From the NCBI GenBank assembly GCA_020443295.1, contig JAGRIJ010000074.1:1-60383 (forward strand): 60,383 nucleotides of DNA. Reading direction: 5' to 3'. Positions 16,618-25,235 of this stretch are shown one piece after another. The notes below the pieces were generated by a model that was not told the DNA's origin, did not search any database, and saw only the letters and a list, made by a program, of their open reading frames with translations. The position numbers and the translations under genes were made by a program. How positions within the stretch are numbered: the stretch's first letter is position 1; every line of letters begins with the position of its first letter. This DNA is from Alphaproteobacteria bacterium (lineage in GTDB: Bacteria; Pseudomonadota; Alphaproteobacteria; Micavibrionales; Micavibrionaceae).

Positions 16618-18558
16618 TCAGGCGGCCATCCAGCGGGCGTACCAGTCCTGAAACATCAGGACCGTCCAGAGTTTTCCGGAATGGTTGCCGCGGCCTTCGC
16701 AATGGTCGTTCCAGATCTTGCGGACCGGGGCGGGATCGATCAGTCCCTGCGCGACCATGGTTTTTTCATCCAGAAGATTTTCGGCCCAGTCGCGCAAGGG
16801 ACCGCGCAGCCATTGCGCGATAGGGATGTTAAAGCCCTGTTTGGGCCTTTTGAACAGGCGCTCGGGCACATGTTTTTGCAGCACGTGGCGCAGCAGCCAT
16901 TTTCCCTGCCCCTGATGAATCTTATAGGCTTCGGGGAGGCTCCAGACATATTCGTAGATGCGCTGATCGAGCAACGGCGCGCGGACCTCAAGGCTCACGG
17001 CCATGCTGGCACGGTCCACCTTGGTGAGAATATCGCCGGGAAGATAGGACAAAACATCCCAGTACATCATGAGTTCGCCGAAGCTCAACCCTTCAGGCTG
17101 GAGTTCCGGATTGGTCAGCGGGATCATCGGTTCACCGCCGCCGTTCACGACGCGGTCGGGGCGGTCCCACTGGCTGACCAAGCGGAGGTAAAAAGCCGTC
17201 GGGTCCTCTTCGCTCAGGGCACCGCTGACCTTGTGGATGTGCGAGCCGAATTGCGGATGGTATTGCGAAATCCTGTCCCATGTCTCGACCGATATTTTCG
17301 AAAAGCCGGAGGTGAACAGCCCGCGCAGAGCTTTGGGAACTCTCTTCATGTTCTTCCAGACCTTCGGGCCTTGCACATGGCGGGTGTAGCCGCCAAGCAT
17401 TTCATCACCGCCGTCGCCGGAAAGCGCCACCGTCACGCTCTGCCGCGCGAAGTACGAGACGAGATATGTGGGGATCGCGGAGATATCGGCGAACGGTTCG
17501 TCGTAAATTCGGGAGAGTTTCGGGATCAGATCGAGCGCATGCGAGGGTTCGATGTACTGTTCGTGGTGATCGGTGCCGAGATAAGCGGCCACTTTTTTCG
17601 CGTGCACGGCTTCGTTATAGCCCTTTTCATGGAATCCAATCGAATAGGTTTTTACGGGCGTCGACGATGCTTTTTGCATCAGGGCAACCGTCAGGGAGCT
17701 ATCTATACCGCCGGAGAGGAACGCGCCAAGAGGAACATCAGAGATCAGGCGTTCAGCGACGCAATCCTGCAGCAAATCTTCGAAGCGGTCGGGGATATGC
17801 AGTTTTTCACCGCACCCCGCCGCGCGGGAAGTCTGGAGCGCATCAAGGTGGCTCCAGTAGGTTTTCATATAGGGGTCGAGCGGTTCGTCGAGTTCCACAT
17901 GCTTGAGGTCCAGCGCGAGCGCATGGCCGGGAGGAAGGGACCAGATTTTTTCGTAGATGCATAAGGGGGACGGGATGTAGCCAAAGCGCATATAGGCGGT
18001 CAGAGCCGGGCGGTCGATCGTGCGGCGAAATTCGGGGTGGGTTGTCAGCGCCTTCAGCTCGGACGCAAAAATCAGGGACGCGCCCGACCAGCCGATATAA
18101 AGAGGCTTCTTGCCCATGCGGTCGCGGGCGAAATACAAGCGCCCGGTCTGGCGGTCCCAGAGGGCGAAGGCGAACATGCCGCGCATGGCCTTGAGCGTGT
18201 AATCAAAGCCCCATTCTTCCAGAGCGGCCAGAATGACCTCGGTATCACTGTAGCCCCGGAAGAACGCGCCAAGCCGCTCCAGTTCCGCGCGGAGCTGGCG
18301 AAAATTATAGATTTCGCCGTTAAAAACGATAATGTAGCGCTCGGATGAAGAGCGCATCGGCTGGCGGCCCGCGCTGGAGAGATCAATGATCGAAAGGCGG
18401 CGATGACCGAGCGCAACCGGCGTTTCCGGGTCCTGCCAGATATCGCCTTCATCCGGGCCGCGGTGATGCAGTGCGTTGGTCATAGTTGCGACCGTCCGAT
18501 GCATGGCCTGACGGTCCGGGGAAGCGCTCAGGCTGTATAATCCCGCAATGCCGCACAT
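16618..18558 (-). CDS. asnB: asparagine synthase (glutamine-hydrolysing), glycan-type
   Basis: A 646-residue class II amidotransferase. The mature start MCGIAGLYSL exposes Cys2, the N-terminal nucleophile, so ATG 18558 is the true start; the in-frame extension upstream would bury it. The glutaminase half is residues 1-210 (LGHRRLSIIDLS, VFNGEIYNF). The synthetase half has the P-loop FLSGGIDSS and the later GDGGDEMLGGY. AsnB-like enzymes within sugar clusters often amidate uronic acids rather than make free asparagine, and the epimerase and GT4 downstream favour that here. True asparagine synthesis remains possible. No other glycan-assembly genes (flippase, polymerase) appear in this operon. 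Confidence 0.9.
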   Translation of the reverse strand: MCGIAGLYSLSASPDRQAMHRTVATMTNALHHRGPDEGDIWQDPETPVALGHRRLSIIDLSSAGRQPMRSSSERYIIVFNGEIYNFRQLRAELERLGAFFRGYSDTEVILAALEEWGFDYTLKAMRGMFAFALWDRQTGRLYFARDRMGKKPLYIGWSGASLIFASELKALTTHPEFRRTIDRPALTAYMRFGYIPSPLCIYEKIWSLPPGHALALDLKHVELDEPLDPYMKTYWSHLDALQTSRAAGCGEKLHIPDRFEDLLQDCVAERLISDVPLGAFLSGGIDSSLTVALMQKASSTPVKTYSIGFHEKGYNEAVHAKKVAAYLGTDHHEQYIEPSHALDLIPKLSRIYDEPFADISAIPTYLVSYFARQSVTVALSGDGGDEMLGGYTRHVQGPKVWKNMKRVPKALRGLFTSGFSKISVETWDRISQYHPQFGSHIHKVSGALSEEDPTAFYLRLVSQWDRPDRVVNGGGEPMIPLTNPELQPEGLSFGELMMYWDVLSYLPGDILTKVDRASMAVSLEVRAPLLDQRIYEYVWSLPEAYKIHQGQGKWLLRHVLQKHVPERLFKRPKQGFNIPIAQWLRGPLRDWAENLLDEKTMVAQGLIDPAPVRKIWNDHCEGRGNHSGKLWTVLMFQDWYARWMAA

Positions 18559-18714
18559 GGTTTCGTTAATACCCTGTAATAATAAGCGTTTTTGTCCTCT
18601 TACTCTGACCGAGGGCGACAATAAAGGCAATAAGCGATGGAAGAGGCAGGCGTTTTACCCTAAAATTGACAGAAAGAGCAGTAAAACCCTAAAATATTGC
18701 AGGAATAGGAAAAA

Positions 18715-18993
18715 ATGGATATCGAGCTTCGTTTATCCAAGGAGGGGCGGGTCGTATTTCTCTGCCAAGGACGTTTTTCGCAAAGGGTGGAGGAGATTGT
18801 AATGAACCCGGACAGCGGCGTCATGTCCGTCGTTTTTGAAGGGTATAAAGAGTCCGCTGAACTCAACAGCCCGGTCGATATGGAGACCGTTGAGAAAATA
18901 AAAAATGAAATTTTCTGCGCTTTGGGCTATATTGAAGGTGGAAAAGTGGTTGCGGCCGAGTATGTTCGATTCCGCGCCGGAGTTGTGTATTGA
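18715..18993 (+). CDS. hypothetical protein, 92 aa; paralogue of the gene at 19683
   Basis: A small soluble protein that I do not recognise. It begins MDIELRLSKEGRVVF. By eye it matches the N-terminal half of the protein encoded at 19683-20318: MD[IV], then V near the F of GRF/NLF, the motif [DE]xSGxM, a short strand, a conserved LN.PV dipeptide pair (LNSPVDMET and LNIPVEPEF), and IGxxxxGHI-like versus LGYIEGGKV at the end. This suggests one shared 90-residue domain. It is divergent from asnB, 156 bases away; the intergenic region is AT-rich and may hold both promoters. Confidence 0.55.
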   Translation: MDIELRLSKEGRVVFLCQGRFSQRVEEIVMNPDSGVMSVVFEGYKESAELNSPVDMETVEKIKNEIFCALGYIEGGKVVAAEYVRFRAGVVY

Positions 18994-19037
18994 AATAAAA
19001 ACGCACACGATAAACACAATAATAAGGGTGTTATAAG

Positions 19038-19586
19038 ATGAGTGGTTCCTTTCCGAGCGATGCTGTAGAGCTGGTCCAGAGCACCGTGACCGAGGGTCAG
19101 GTGATCCAGAACGTCAATTTTTCAGATATGGAGATTGCAGGGATTGCCGCTTTATCCGGGCGCTTTACCGATCTTTCCGTTGATGCGTCCATGCGGTCGG
19201 GCGATTATTCCTCGCTGCAGATGCTTTCCGAGCAACAGGCCGTTGTTCATAGTGTTGTCGCGCAAAATGCCGGAGATATGAATGTCTACACCGCGCATAC
19301 GACAGCCAGCGAAAATCGAACCAGTGAGGCCATACAGTACAGCGTTCTCGGCACTTCGTCGGCTGCCGTCGCTTCGGAGACACGTGCACAGGCTGCCAGT
19401 CTTGAACAAAGAAAAGATATTACTGTTGCCCAGGTTCAGCAGGAGATGAGATTACACAATGTGGTTAAGGAAGAGGTCAAACGCGATACGGCCGTTGCCG
19501 AGGCTGATGCCAGCACACAGGTTGCTGCCGCAGAAGCCGAACAGCGTGATGCCGCGGTTGCCGTCAATCCACTGAAACTTGTGTAA
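19038..19586 (+). CDS. hypothetical Ala/Glu-rich coiled-coil-like protein
   Basis: A 182-residue protein with no signal peptide. The N-terminal half is acidic, Ser/Thr-rich and low in aromatic residues. The C-terminal half from about residue 100 is helical and Ala/Glu/Gln-rich (for example VAQVQQEMRLHNVVKEEV, then VAEADAST and AAAEAEQRDAAVAV), and could form a coiled coil. I do not recognise it. It lies between two genes that look paralogous (18715 and 19683) and shares their direction. An AAGGG sits upstream of ATG 19038. The three may form a small operon. Confidence 0.5.
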   Translation: MSGSFPSDAVELVQSTVTEGQVIQNVNFSDMEIAGIAALSGRFTDLSVDASMRSGDYSSLQMLSEQQAVVHSVVAQNAGDMNVYTAHTTASENRTSEAIQYSVLGTSSAAVASETRAQAASLEQRKDITVAQVQQEMRLHNVVKEEVKRDTAVAEADASTQVAAAEAEQRDAAVAVNPLKLV

Positions 19587-19682
19587 GAGAAGCCGGGCTA
19601 TTCCGTCCCAGTTTTTTAAGTCTTCAGCGCCGATTTCCTGCTTGGATCGGAAACAGGGTTCTCTCACGCAAGGGCTGTCCGT

Positions 19683-20318
19683 ATGGATGTTGATTTTTTA
19701 CTGACCGAAACCGGAGAAACGGGCCTCCTGAGCAGCGAGAATCTTTTCAAGAAAGTCGCCGGGGTGTTGTTCGACCATGAAAGCGGGCGGATGACTCTGG
19801 AATACACCGATATGGATTATCTGGATCTCAATATCCCAGTCGAACCGGAATTTTTCGGAACGCTTGATCTTTGTCTGCTGATTCATATCGGCGCGGTGAA
19901 GAACGGGCATATCTCTCAAGCTTACCAAGTGCCGCTGATGTTCCTGAACGATCCTTACCGCGGGGAAATTTTCAAGCATGTGCGTACCCCTCCAAAGCCC
20001 CTGGAGTCGTTCTTTTATTTCATCACGCATTGCGTTCTCGGCCAGCCCGTGCATCGGAAAGATGCCGGCGATGAGGACACGCTGGGCTGTATCCTTGGCG
20101 ATACTTTGCCCTCCGCGTTGAAATTTGCGCCTCATATGGAGCGCCGCAGAGCCATCGAGTCGAGGCCGGAATTTGTGTATTCACCGAATGCACCGGGTAT
20201 CGGTCTTGGCGGGGCAGCCGTTACTCATCCCGCCGAGCGAACGAAAGCCATCCGCGAAAAGCGAAAGCGCCCCGATGACGGTTCACCGGATGGCGCAAAC
20301 GAGGATGGCAAGGAGTAA
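19683..20318 (+). CDS. hypothetical protein, 211 aa; paralogue of the gene at 18715 with a disordered tail
   Basis: A 211-residue soluble protein. Residues 1-90 resemble the 92-residue protein at 18715 (shared MD[VI], DHESGRM versus NPDSGVM, LNIPVEPE versus LNSPVDME). The rest has no counterpart: a middle part with hydrophobic segments (SFFYFITHCVLGQPV), and a very basic, Gly/Asp/Lys-rich disordered end (REKRKRPDDG). The stop codon lies in a perfect hairpin shared with the converging mltG. I do not recognise a function. Confidence 0.5.
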   Translation: MDVDFLLTETGETGLLSSENLFKKVAGVLFDHESGRMTLEYTDMDYLDLNIPVEPEFFGTLDLCLLIHIGAVKNGHISQAYQVPLMFLNDPYRGEIFKHVRTPPKPLESFFYFITHCVLGQPVHRKDAGDEDTLGCILGDTLPSALKFAPHMERRRAIESRPEFVYSPNAPGIGLGGAAVTHPAERTKAIREKRKRPDDGSPDGANEDGKE

Positions 20319-20330
20319 ATATTTTACTCC
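20312..20330. terminator. 8-bp perfect hairpin spanning both convergent stop codons
   Basis: GGAGTAAA at 20312-20319 is an exact inverted repeat of TTTACTCC at 20323-20330, with a three-base loop. The left arm contains the TAA of the 19683 gene and the right arm the TAA of mltG. No T-run follows on either strand, so it is not a standard intrinsic terminator. It could slow polymerase or protect both 3' ends. Confidence 0.4.
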
Positions 20331-21340
20331 GCGCTCTGATTGTTCTTTCTGATTTCGCGCCATTTCGCAACGTTGCGGTTATGCTCTTCGAGCGTGGCTG
20401 AGAAGACATGGCCGCCCGTCCCGTCAGCAACGAAATAGAGATAATCGTGACGTTCGGGATTGAGGACGGCCTCCAGTGACGCACGACCCGGATTTGCAAT
20501 CGGTCCGGGAGGCAGGCCGGGATAGAGATACGTATTATAGGGTGAGTCGAATTCGAGATCTTTTTTCAGGAGCCTGCGGCCCAGCGGCCCCTGACCGTCG
20601 TTTTTGTTTTCCCCTAGCGTCAGGGCGTATATCACTGTCGGATCGCTTTGAAGGGGGATGTTTTTCATCAGACGGTTTATAAACACTCCCGCGACGCGCG
20701 CGCGTTCTTCGGGTTTTCCGGTTTCCTTTTCGACGATGGAGGCAAGAATGACGGCTTCTTCCTTTGTTTTAAAGGGAAGGTTCTCCGAACGCTTGTTCCA
20801 GAGTTCATCGAGAGCGGTTTGCATGGCCGCGGCCATCCGGTCCATTATATCGGCGATGGTGTCGGTCTTCGCGAAGCTATAGGTTTCGGGCAGATAGCTG
20901 CCCTCGGGACGCATTTCAAATTCCGCTTTCTGCAGGCTTTCGTTCTGAAGGAGCAGGCGTCTGATTTCAAAATTTGTCAGGCCTTCGGGGATTGTTACAT
21001 TACGTTGAATCGTCTTGCCGGATTCGAACAGATCCAGAATCTCTTTCATCGAGGCATGGGGCGGAATTTCATATTCTCCGGCTTTCAGTTTCGTTGCCTG
21101 TCCTGTGAGTCTGCCTCCATATTTAAAAATCTGAGGCTGATCGATTGCGCCCGCATAAAGAAGCTGGTCCGCTATTCCGCCAATATTCGAGCCGGGGGCA
21201 ATCGTGATTTCAACCGGGCTCTCGAAGTTTCCGGGTTTCCTGAATTGCTCTGCCGCCCAGAAAAAGCCCGCGCCGCCCAGAACCAGGACCAGAGTTGTCA
21301 GAAAGACGAGTAACCCGAGAACCTGCTTTAAGGTTTTCAT
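20324..21340 (-). CDS. mltG: endolytic murein transglycosylase MltG
   Basis: A 338-residue MltG (YceG-like), an inner-membrane lytic transglycosylase that cuts nascent glycan strands to end synthesis. A single N-terminal membrane segment (MKTLKQVLGLLVFLTTLVLVLG) is followed by a periplasmic LysM-like region (GSNIGGIADQLLYAG) and the YceG domain. AVILASIVEKETGKPEERARV has the catalytic Glu, and DPTVIYAL and YNTYLYPGLPPGPIANPG are also typical. ATG 21340 starts nine bases after the fabF stop, giving an fabF-mltG operon as in many Alphaproteobacteria. Secure. Confidence 0.95.
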   Translation of the reverse strand: MKTLKQVLGLLVFLTTLVLVLGGAGFFWAAEQFRKPGNFESPVEITIAPGSNIGGIADQLLYAGAIDQPQIFKYGGRLTGQATKLKAGEYEIPPHASMKEILDLFESGKTIQRNVTIPEGLTNFEIRRLLLQNESLQKAEFEMRPEGSYLPETYSFAKTDTIADIMDRMAAAMQTALDELWNKRSENLPFKTKEEAVILASIVEKETGKPEERARVAGVFINRLMKNIPLQSDPTVIYALTLGENKNDGQGPLGRRLLKKDLEFDSPYNTYLYPGLPPGPIANPGRASLEAVLNPERHDYLYFVADGTGGHVFSATLEEHNRNVAKWREIRKNNQSAE

Positions 21341-21348
21341 GGGTTGAC

Positions 21349-22620
21349 CTATACTGCGCGGAGAATGAGAGACGCGTTGGTGCCCCCGAAACCGAAAGAG
21401 TTCGAGAGTGCCGTTTTGACTTTCTTTTCCTTTGCGACCCTGGGGATCAGATCGATCCCCGTGCAATCTTCCGAGGGGTTCTCCAGATTCAATGTCGGCG
21501 GCATGATGCCGGTCTGAATGGCTTTTGCCGTATATATGGCTTCAACTGCGCCTGCCGCGCCCAGAAGGTGGCCGATGGCGGATTTGGTTGAAGACATTGA
21601 GAACGTGTCCAACGTATTGGCGAACATTCTTTTGACCGCGCCGAATTCAATTCCATCTCCCACAGGCGTGGATGTGCCGTGTGCATTGATATAGTCAATA
21701 TCTTCCGGGTTCAGGCCTGCGCGCTTGAGCGCCGCTTTCATGGCCCGGTATCCGCCGTTCCCGTCTTCGGGCGGAGAGGTAATATGATAAGCGTCGCCGG
21801 AAAGTCCGTAACCGACCACTTCGCCGTAAATTTTTGCGCCGCGTTTTTTCGCGTGTTCATATTCTTCCAGCACCACTATTCCCGCACCCTCGCCGATAAC
21901 GAAACCATCGCGGTCCCTGTCCCATGGCCTTGATGCCTTCTCAGGCCGATCATTAAAGCCTGATGAAAGCGTTCGCGCTGCCGCAAAACCTGCAACGCCC
22001 AGACGGCAGACCGCACCTTCGGCCCCGCCGGCGACCATTACATCCGCATCGTCCCAGGCGATCAGACGGGCGGCATCCCCTATGGCATGGGTTCCCGTTG
22101 CGCACGCCGTAACCACCGAGTGGTTGGGACCGCGGAAACCGTACTTAATCGAGATATGGCCACTGGTCAGGTTAATCAGAGCGGCCGGAACGAAGAACGG
22201 CGAGAGCCGGCGCGGACCTTTTTCTTTTAGCGTCAGGGATGTGTTGTAAATTTCGTCCAGCCCTCCGATGCCGGAACCGACCAGAACGCCGGTGCGGTCC
22301 AGATGTTCCTCTTCCGTGGGCTTCCAGCCGGAATCCTCAACGGCTTCCGTAGCTGCGGCGATGGCATAGGTAATGAATACGTCAATTTTGCGCTGATCTT
22401 TGGGTTCAACGAACAGGTCGGGATTAAATGCCCCGTCGAGAGGCGCCGTGCTGTCGGTGCGGGGGATGATTCCGGCGATTTGCGAGGTCAGGTCGGACAC
22501 CTCAAAATGTTCGATTTTGCGAATACCGCTTTTACCTGATGTAATCGCAGACCAGTTATGATCCACCCCGAAACCGAGGGGGCTGACCATCCCTATTCCG
22601 GTTATGACAACACGTCTCAT
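21349..22620 (-). CDS. fabF: beta-ketoacyl-ACP synthase II
   Basis: A 423-residue KAS II that elongates fatty acids. The catalytic Cys is in TACATGTHAIGDA (about residue 173). The two His are in INAHGTSTPVGD and KSAIGHLLGAAGAVEA. The N-terminus RRVVITGIGMVSPLG and C-terminal SFGFGGTNASLILR are standard. It follows acpP after about 90 bases and precedes mltG by nine bases, on the minus strand. Confidence 0.97.
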   Translation of the reverse strand: MRRVVITGIGMVSPLGFGVDHNWSAITSGKSGIRKIEHFEVSDLTSQIAGIIPRTDSTAPLDGAFNPDLFVEPKDQRKIDVFITYAIAAATEAVEDSGWKPTEEEHLDRTGVLVGSGIGGLDEIYNTSLTLKEKGPRRLSPFFVPAALINLTSGHISIKYGFRGPNHSVVTACATGTHAIGDAARLIAWDDADVMVAGGAEGAVCRLGVAGFAAARTLSSGFNDRPEKASRPWDRDRDGFVIGEGAGIVVLEEYEHAKKRGAKIYGEVVGYGLSGDAYHITSPPEDGNGGYRAMKAALKRAGLNPEDIDYINAHGTSTPVGDGIEFGAVKRMFANTLDTFSMSSTKSAIGHLLGAAGAVEAIYTAKAIQTGIMPPTLNLENPSEDCTGIDLIPRVAKEKKVKTALSNSFGFGGTNASLILRAV

Positions 22621-22713
22621 CTTCGTCTCTATAAAGTGCCTTAGTAAAAATCGGAAGGATCGTTTACCGTTTCCTTCCGAGAATATTTTTTTACGAAAGC
22701 AGAGCCAGTAAAA

Positions 22714-22953
22714 TTACTCGCCCGCTTTTTCCTTGATGAACTTGATGGCGTCGCCAACAGTCTGAATGTCCTTGGCTGCATCATCGGGAATTTCGATGCT
22801 GAATTCCTCTTCGAAAGCCATGACAAGTTCAAACGTGTCAAGCGAGTCTGCTCCCAGATCGTCAATAAAACTGGCGCCATCAACAATCTTGCTTTCTTCC
22901 ACACCCAGATGCTCTACAACGATCTTTTTGACGCGATCGGCAATATCACTCAT
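22714..22953 (-). CDS. acpP: acyl carrier protein
   Basis: A 79-residue ACP, very acidic. The phosphopantetheine Ser is in [20 protein letters not shown]. It carries acyl chains for fatty acid synthesis and for lipid A and phospholipid enzymes. The start is ATG 22953, preceded by GAG-rich sequence. A longer ORF overlaps on another frame but has no family likeness. First gene of the acpP-fabF-mltG run visible here. Confidence 0.97.
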   Translation of the reverse strand: MSDIADRVKKIVVEHLGVEESKIVDGASFIDDLGADSLDTFELVMAFEEEFSIEIPDDAAKDIQTVGDAIKFIKEKAGE

Positions 22954-23249
22954 CTCAATTCCCTATGTTCATGTTTGAATCAAAGTTCCTTATAAACAAC
23001 GATGCCGGACATTACCAGCCTCATTTTAGCGTGACAGAATTAGCATAAGGCTCTTTCCGGGAAAAGTCCCTAAAGCTTCTTTGCTGAGTTTGTGTGGATA
23101 AATTCTGTTTACGGAAAATTATTTCCGCGTCATAAATTCACTTCTGAAATTTTCAGACCCTGTCTGCCTTTATGAGTCTTTTGGTCTACGCCTGCGTATC
23201 TCTATTTTTAGTATTTACTTAATTAAGTGATTTCTTTATTATAACTGTT
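22954..23249. other. divergent intergenic region, acpP / arsR-like
   Basis: About 296 bases between two outward-facing genes. It is AT-rich near the arsR side (for example TTTAGTATTTACTTAATTAAGTGA at about 23207, containing the palindrome CTTAATTAAG), and should hold the acpP promoter and the arsR-like promoter. The palindrome CTTAATTAAG around 23218-23227 is a candidate site for the ArsR-like repressor itself. No RNA gene or ORF of note was seen. Confidence 0.4.
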
Positions 23250-23579
23250 ATGGACAAATTTGCAGCCCTCGCCGACCCAACCCGCCGCCGCATCATGGAG
23301 ATGCTGGCCGCAAGGCGCGAACTTGCAGCCTCAGAGATCAGCAGGGAGTTTTCCTCGACCCCCTCCGCTATTTCCCAGCATCTGAAGGTGCTGCGCGAGG
23401 CCGAGCTGGTGCAGATGGAAAAGCGCGCGCAGCAGCGGGTTTATTCGATAAACACAGCGGAGATTGAGGAAATGGAACAGTGGCTGGCCCGGATGCGTAA
23501 ATTCTGGAATGACCGTTTCGATGCGCTGGAAGCGCTGCTGAAAGCCGAAGACGATCAATCCCGCGATAAGAAATCCTAA
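23250..23579 (+). CDS. ArsR-family transcriptional regulator
   Basis: A 109-residue winged-helix regulator (MDKFAALADPTRRRIMEMLA). ASEISREFSSTPSAISQHLKVLREAELV is the DNA-binding helix-turn-helix. No metal-binding CxC of ArsR/SmtB is present, so it belongs to the metal-free subgroup that often travels with AHSA1/SRPBCC proteins. It heads an operon of about 4.6 kb in which SRPBCC proteins follow at 24 bases. It probably represses its own operon. Ligand unknown. Confidence 0.9.
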   Translation: MDKFAALADPTRRRIMEMLAARRELAASEISREFSSTPSAISQHLKVLREAELVQMEKRAQQRVYSINTAEIEEMEQWLARMRKFWNDRFDALEALLKAEDDQSRDKKS

Positions 23580-23603
23580 TTCGAAGAAAGAAAGGAAAAG
23601 CCG

Positions 23604-24191
23604 GTGACAGGCAAAACAATGAAAAAGAATGCACTCAACGAAGAGGACACTTATGGTGTTCTGGTTTCTCCGGGAACGATTCAATTTAAAAGGTTGCTGC
23701 CCGGCCCGATCGAACGGGTCTGGGATTACCTGACCAACCCAGAAAAAACAAAACTCTGGATGGGCGGAGGGACGTTCGACCTGCGTGTCGGCGGTTTGTG
23801 CGAGTGGCATTGCGATTATGCCTTCAACCTGGAACCGGAAATCCGCAAGAAGCATAACGGCGTTATTCCTGTGATTTACGGCAGGATTCTTGAACTCGAA
23901 CCTCCGCGTCTTTTCAAAATGACATGGGATTACTCGGATTGCGTGAATACTTCTCAGGACGGCTCAAAGAGCGAGATTACCTTCGAACTTTTCCCGCAGG
24001 AGCAAAATGTTCTGCTGGTCCTCACTCATAGCGGGATGCCGAATAACCACGATATCCGCGCCGCGCTGGCCGGATGGCATGTTCATATCGACATTCTGTC
24101 CGACACGCTGAGCAACGTGCCTTCTGCGCCTTTCATGTCTGCCCATGAAGCGCTTGAAATTGAATACAAGAAACGGATCAAAGGAGACTGA
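23604..24191 (+). CDS. SRPBCC (AHSA1-like) protein 1
   Basis: A 195-residue SRPBCC protein. RLLPGPIERVWDYLTNPEKTKLWMG and the FDLRVGGLCEW segment fit the START-like helix-grip fold, which binds hydrophobic ligands in a central pocket. The start GTG 23604 is preceded by AAAGGAAAAG. Of the cluster's four SRPBCC proteins it is the longest. ArsR/AHSA1 pairs are common, but the ligand is unknown. Confidence 0.82.
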   Translation: MTGKTMKKNALNEEDTYGVLVSPGTIQFKRLLPGPIERVWDYLTNPEKTKLWMGGGTFDLRVGGLCEWHCDYAFNLEPEIRKKHNGVIPVIYGRILELEPPRLFKMTWDYSDCVNTSQDGSKSEITFELFPQEQNVLLVLTHSGMPNNHDIRAALAGWHVHIDILSDTLSNVPSAPFMSAHEALEIEYKKRIKGD

Positions 24192-24193
24192 AC

Positions 24194-24727
24194 ATGACCC
24201 AACCTGCAAAAAATACTGACATGAATGCCGATAATTTTGTCTTTTATATAGAACGCACGTTCGATGCGCCTCGTGAGCGCGTCTGGAAGGCGTGGACCGA
24301 TGAGAGAGAACTGACGCTCTGGTTCGGGCCGAAAGGCTGCCCGATCACTTACGGAAAACTCGATTTCCGCGTCGGCGGCACCTATCTTTACCGCATGGAT
24401 ATGCCGAGCGGCGAGCAATGGTGGGGACAGTGGACGTTCGAGGAAATCGTAGCGCCTGAAAAACTGGTAATGATCACGTGCTTTTCTAACGAAAATGCGG
24501 AGATGACCCGCCATCCGCTTGCGCCCGGCTGGCCACTCCAGATGCGCTCCGTCACACGCTTTACCGAAAAGAACGGAAAAACGACGATCTCTCTGGAATG
24601 GACGGCGCATAACGCGAACGAAGCCGAACGCCAGACCTTCTTCGAGGGCCGCGAGAGCATGACAAAAGGCTGGGGCGGAACCTTCGAGCAGCTTGAAGCT
24701 TATCTTGCTGAAGGCGGTGCGGCATGA
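24194..24727 (+). CDS. SRPBCC (AHSA1-like) protein 2
   Basis: A 177-residue AHSA1-like protein. IERTFDAPRERVWKAWTDER at the N-terminus, then LWFGPKGCPI and GKLDFRVGGTYLYRM, are typical. It starts two bases after the stop of the first SRPBCC gene and overlaps the next by four bases, which shows tight coupling. It resembles activator-of-Hsp90-like domain proteins only in fold; there is no reason to assign a chaperone role. Confidence 0.88.
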   Translation: MTQPAKNTDMNADNFVFYIERTFDAPRERVWKAWTDERELTLWFGPKGCPITYGKLDFRVGGTYLYRMDMPSGEQWWGQWTFEEIVAPEKLVMITCFSNENAEMTRHPLAPGWPLQMRSVTRFTEKNGKTTISLEWTAHNANEAERQTFFEGRESMTKGWGGTFEQLEAYLAEGGAA

Positions 24728-25215
24728 CGGTTACCCTTGGTTCCACCTGCCTGTGGTTTGACAAAGAGGCTGAAGAGGCTGCAAAATTTTACACCTCGAT
24801 TTTCAAGAATTCGAAAATCAACCATGTTTCGCGGTACGGCGAGGCCGGACAGGATATTCATGGCCAGAATGCCGGGTCTGTCATGACGGTCGAGTTCGAG
24901 CTGGACGGACGCAGATTCATGGGCCTGAACGGGGGGCCGCTTTTTAAGTTTAACGAATCCGTGTCTCTTGTCGTATATTGCGATACTCAGGAAGAAATCG
25001 ACACGCTGTGGCATAAATTTACAGCGGATGGCGGTGAAGAAAGTCACTGCGGATGGCTGAAGGACAAGTTCGGCCTTTCGTGGCAGATCGTTCCAAGCGT
25101 TTTATCAAAGCTTATGAGCGATCCGGCGAGGGCCGATGCCGTGATGGCGGCTTTCCTGAAAATGAGAAAATTTGATATCGCTGCGCTTGAGAAAGCATAC
25201 AATCAAGCCGCCTAG
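24724..25215 (+). CDS. PhnB-like VOC (glyoxalase-fold) protein
   Basis: A 163-residue protein of the PhnB/3-demethylubiquinone methyltransferase-like family (VOC superfamily). STCLWFDKEAEEAAKFYTSIF and FELDGRRFMGLNGGPLFKFN match closely, as do HCGWLKDKFGLSWQIVP and the tail SDPARADAVMAAFLKM. Despite the family's name, enzyme activity is not shown for these proteins. It overlaps the previous gene by four bases (ATGA) and is followed by a DUF1428 gene. Confidence 0.9.
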   Translation: MTVTLGSTCLWFDKEAEEAAKFYTSIFKNSKINHVSRYGEAGQDIHGQNAGSVMTVEFELDGRRFMGLNGGPLFKFNESVSLVVYCDTQEEIDTLWHKFTADGGEESHCGWLKDKFGLSWQIVPSVLSKLMSDPARADAVMAAFLKMRKFDIAALEKAYNQAA

Positions 25216-25235
25216 TTTACACGAAGGAGAGAAGC

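Noticed and set aside
16612..17964. Long plus-strand ORF (450 aa) opposite asnB
   Set aside because: It is antisense to a full-length AsnB with clear catalytic motifs and has no family likeness; an antisense shadow in GC-rich DNA.
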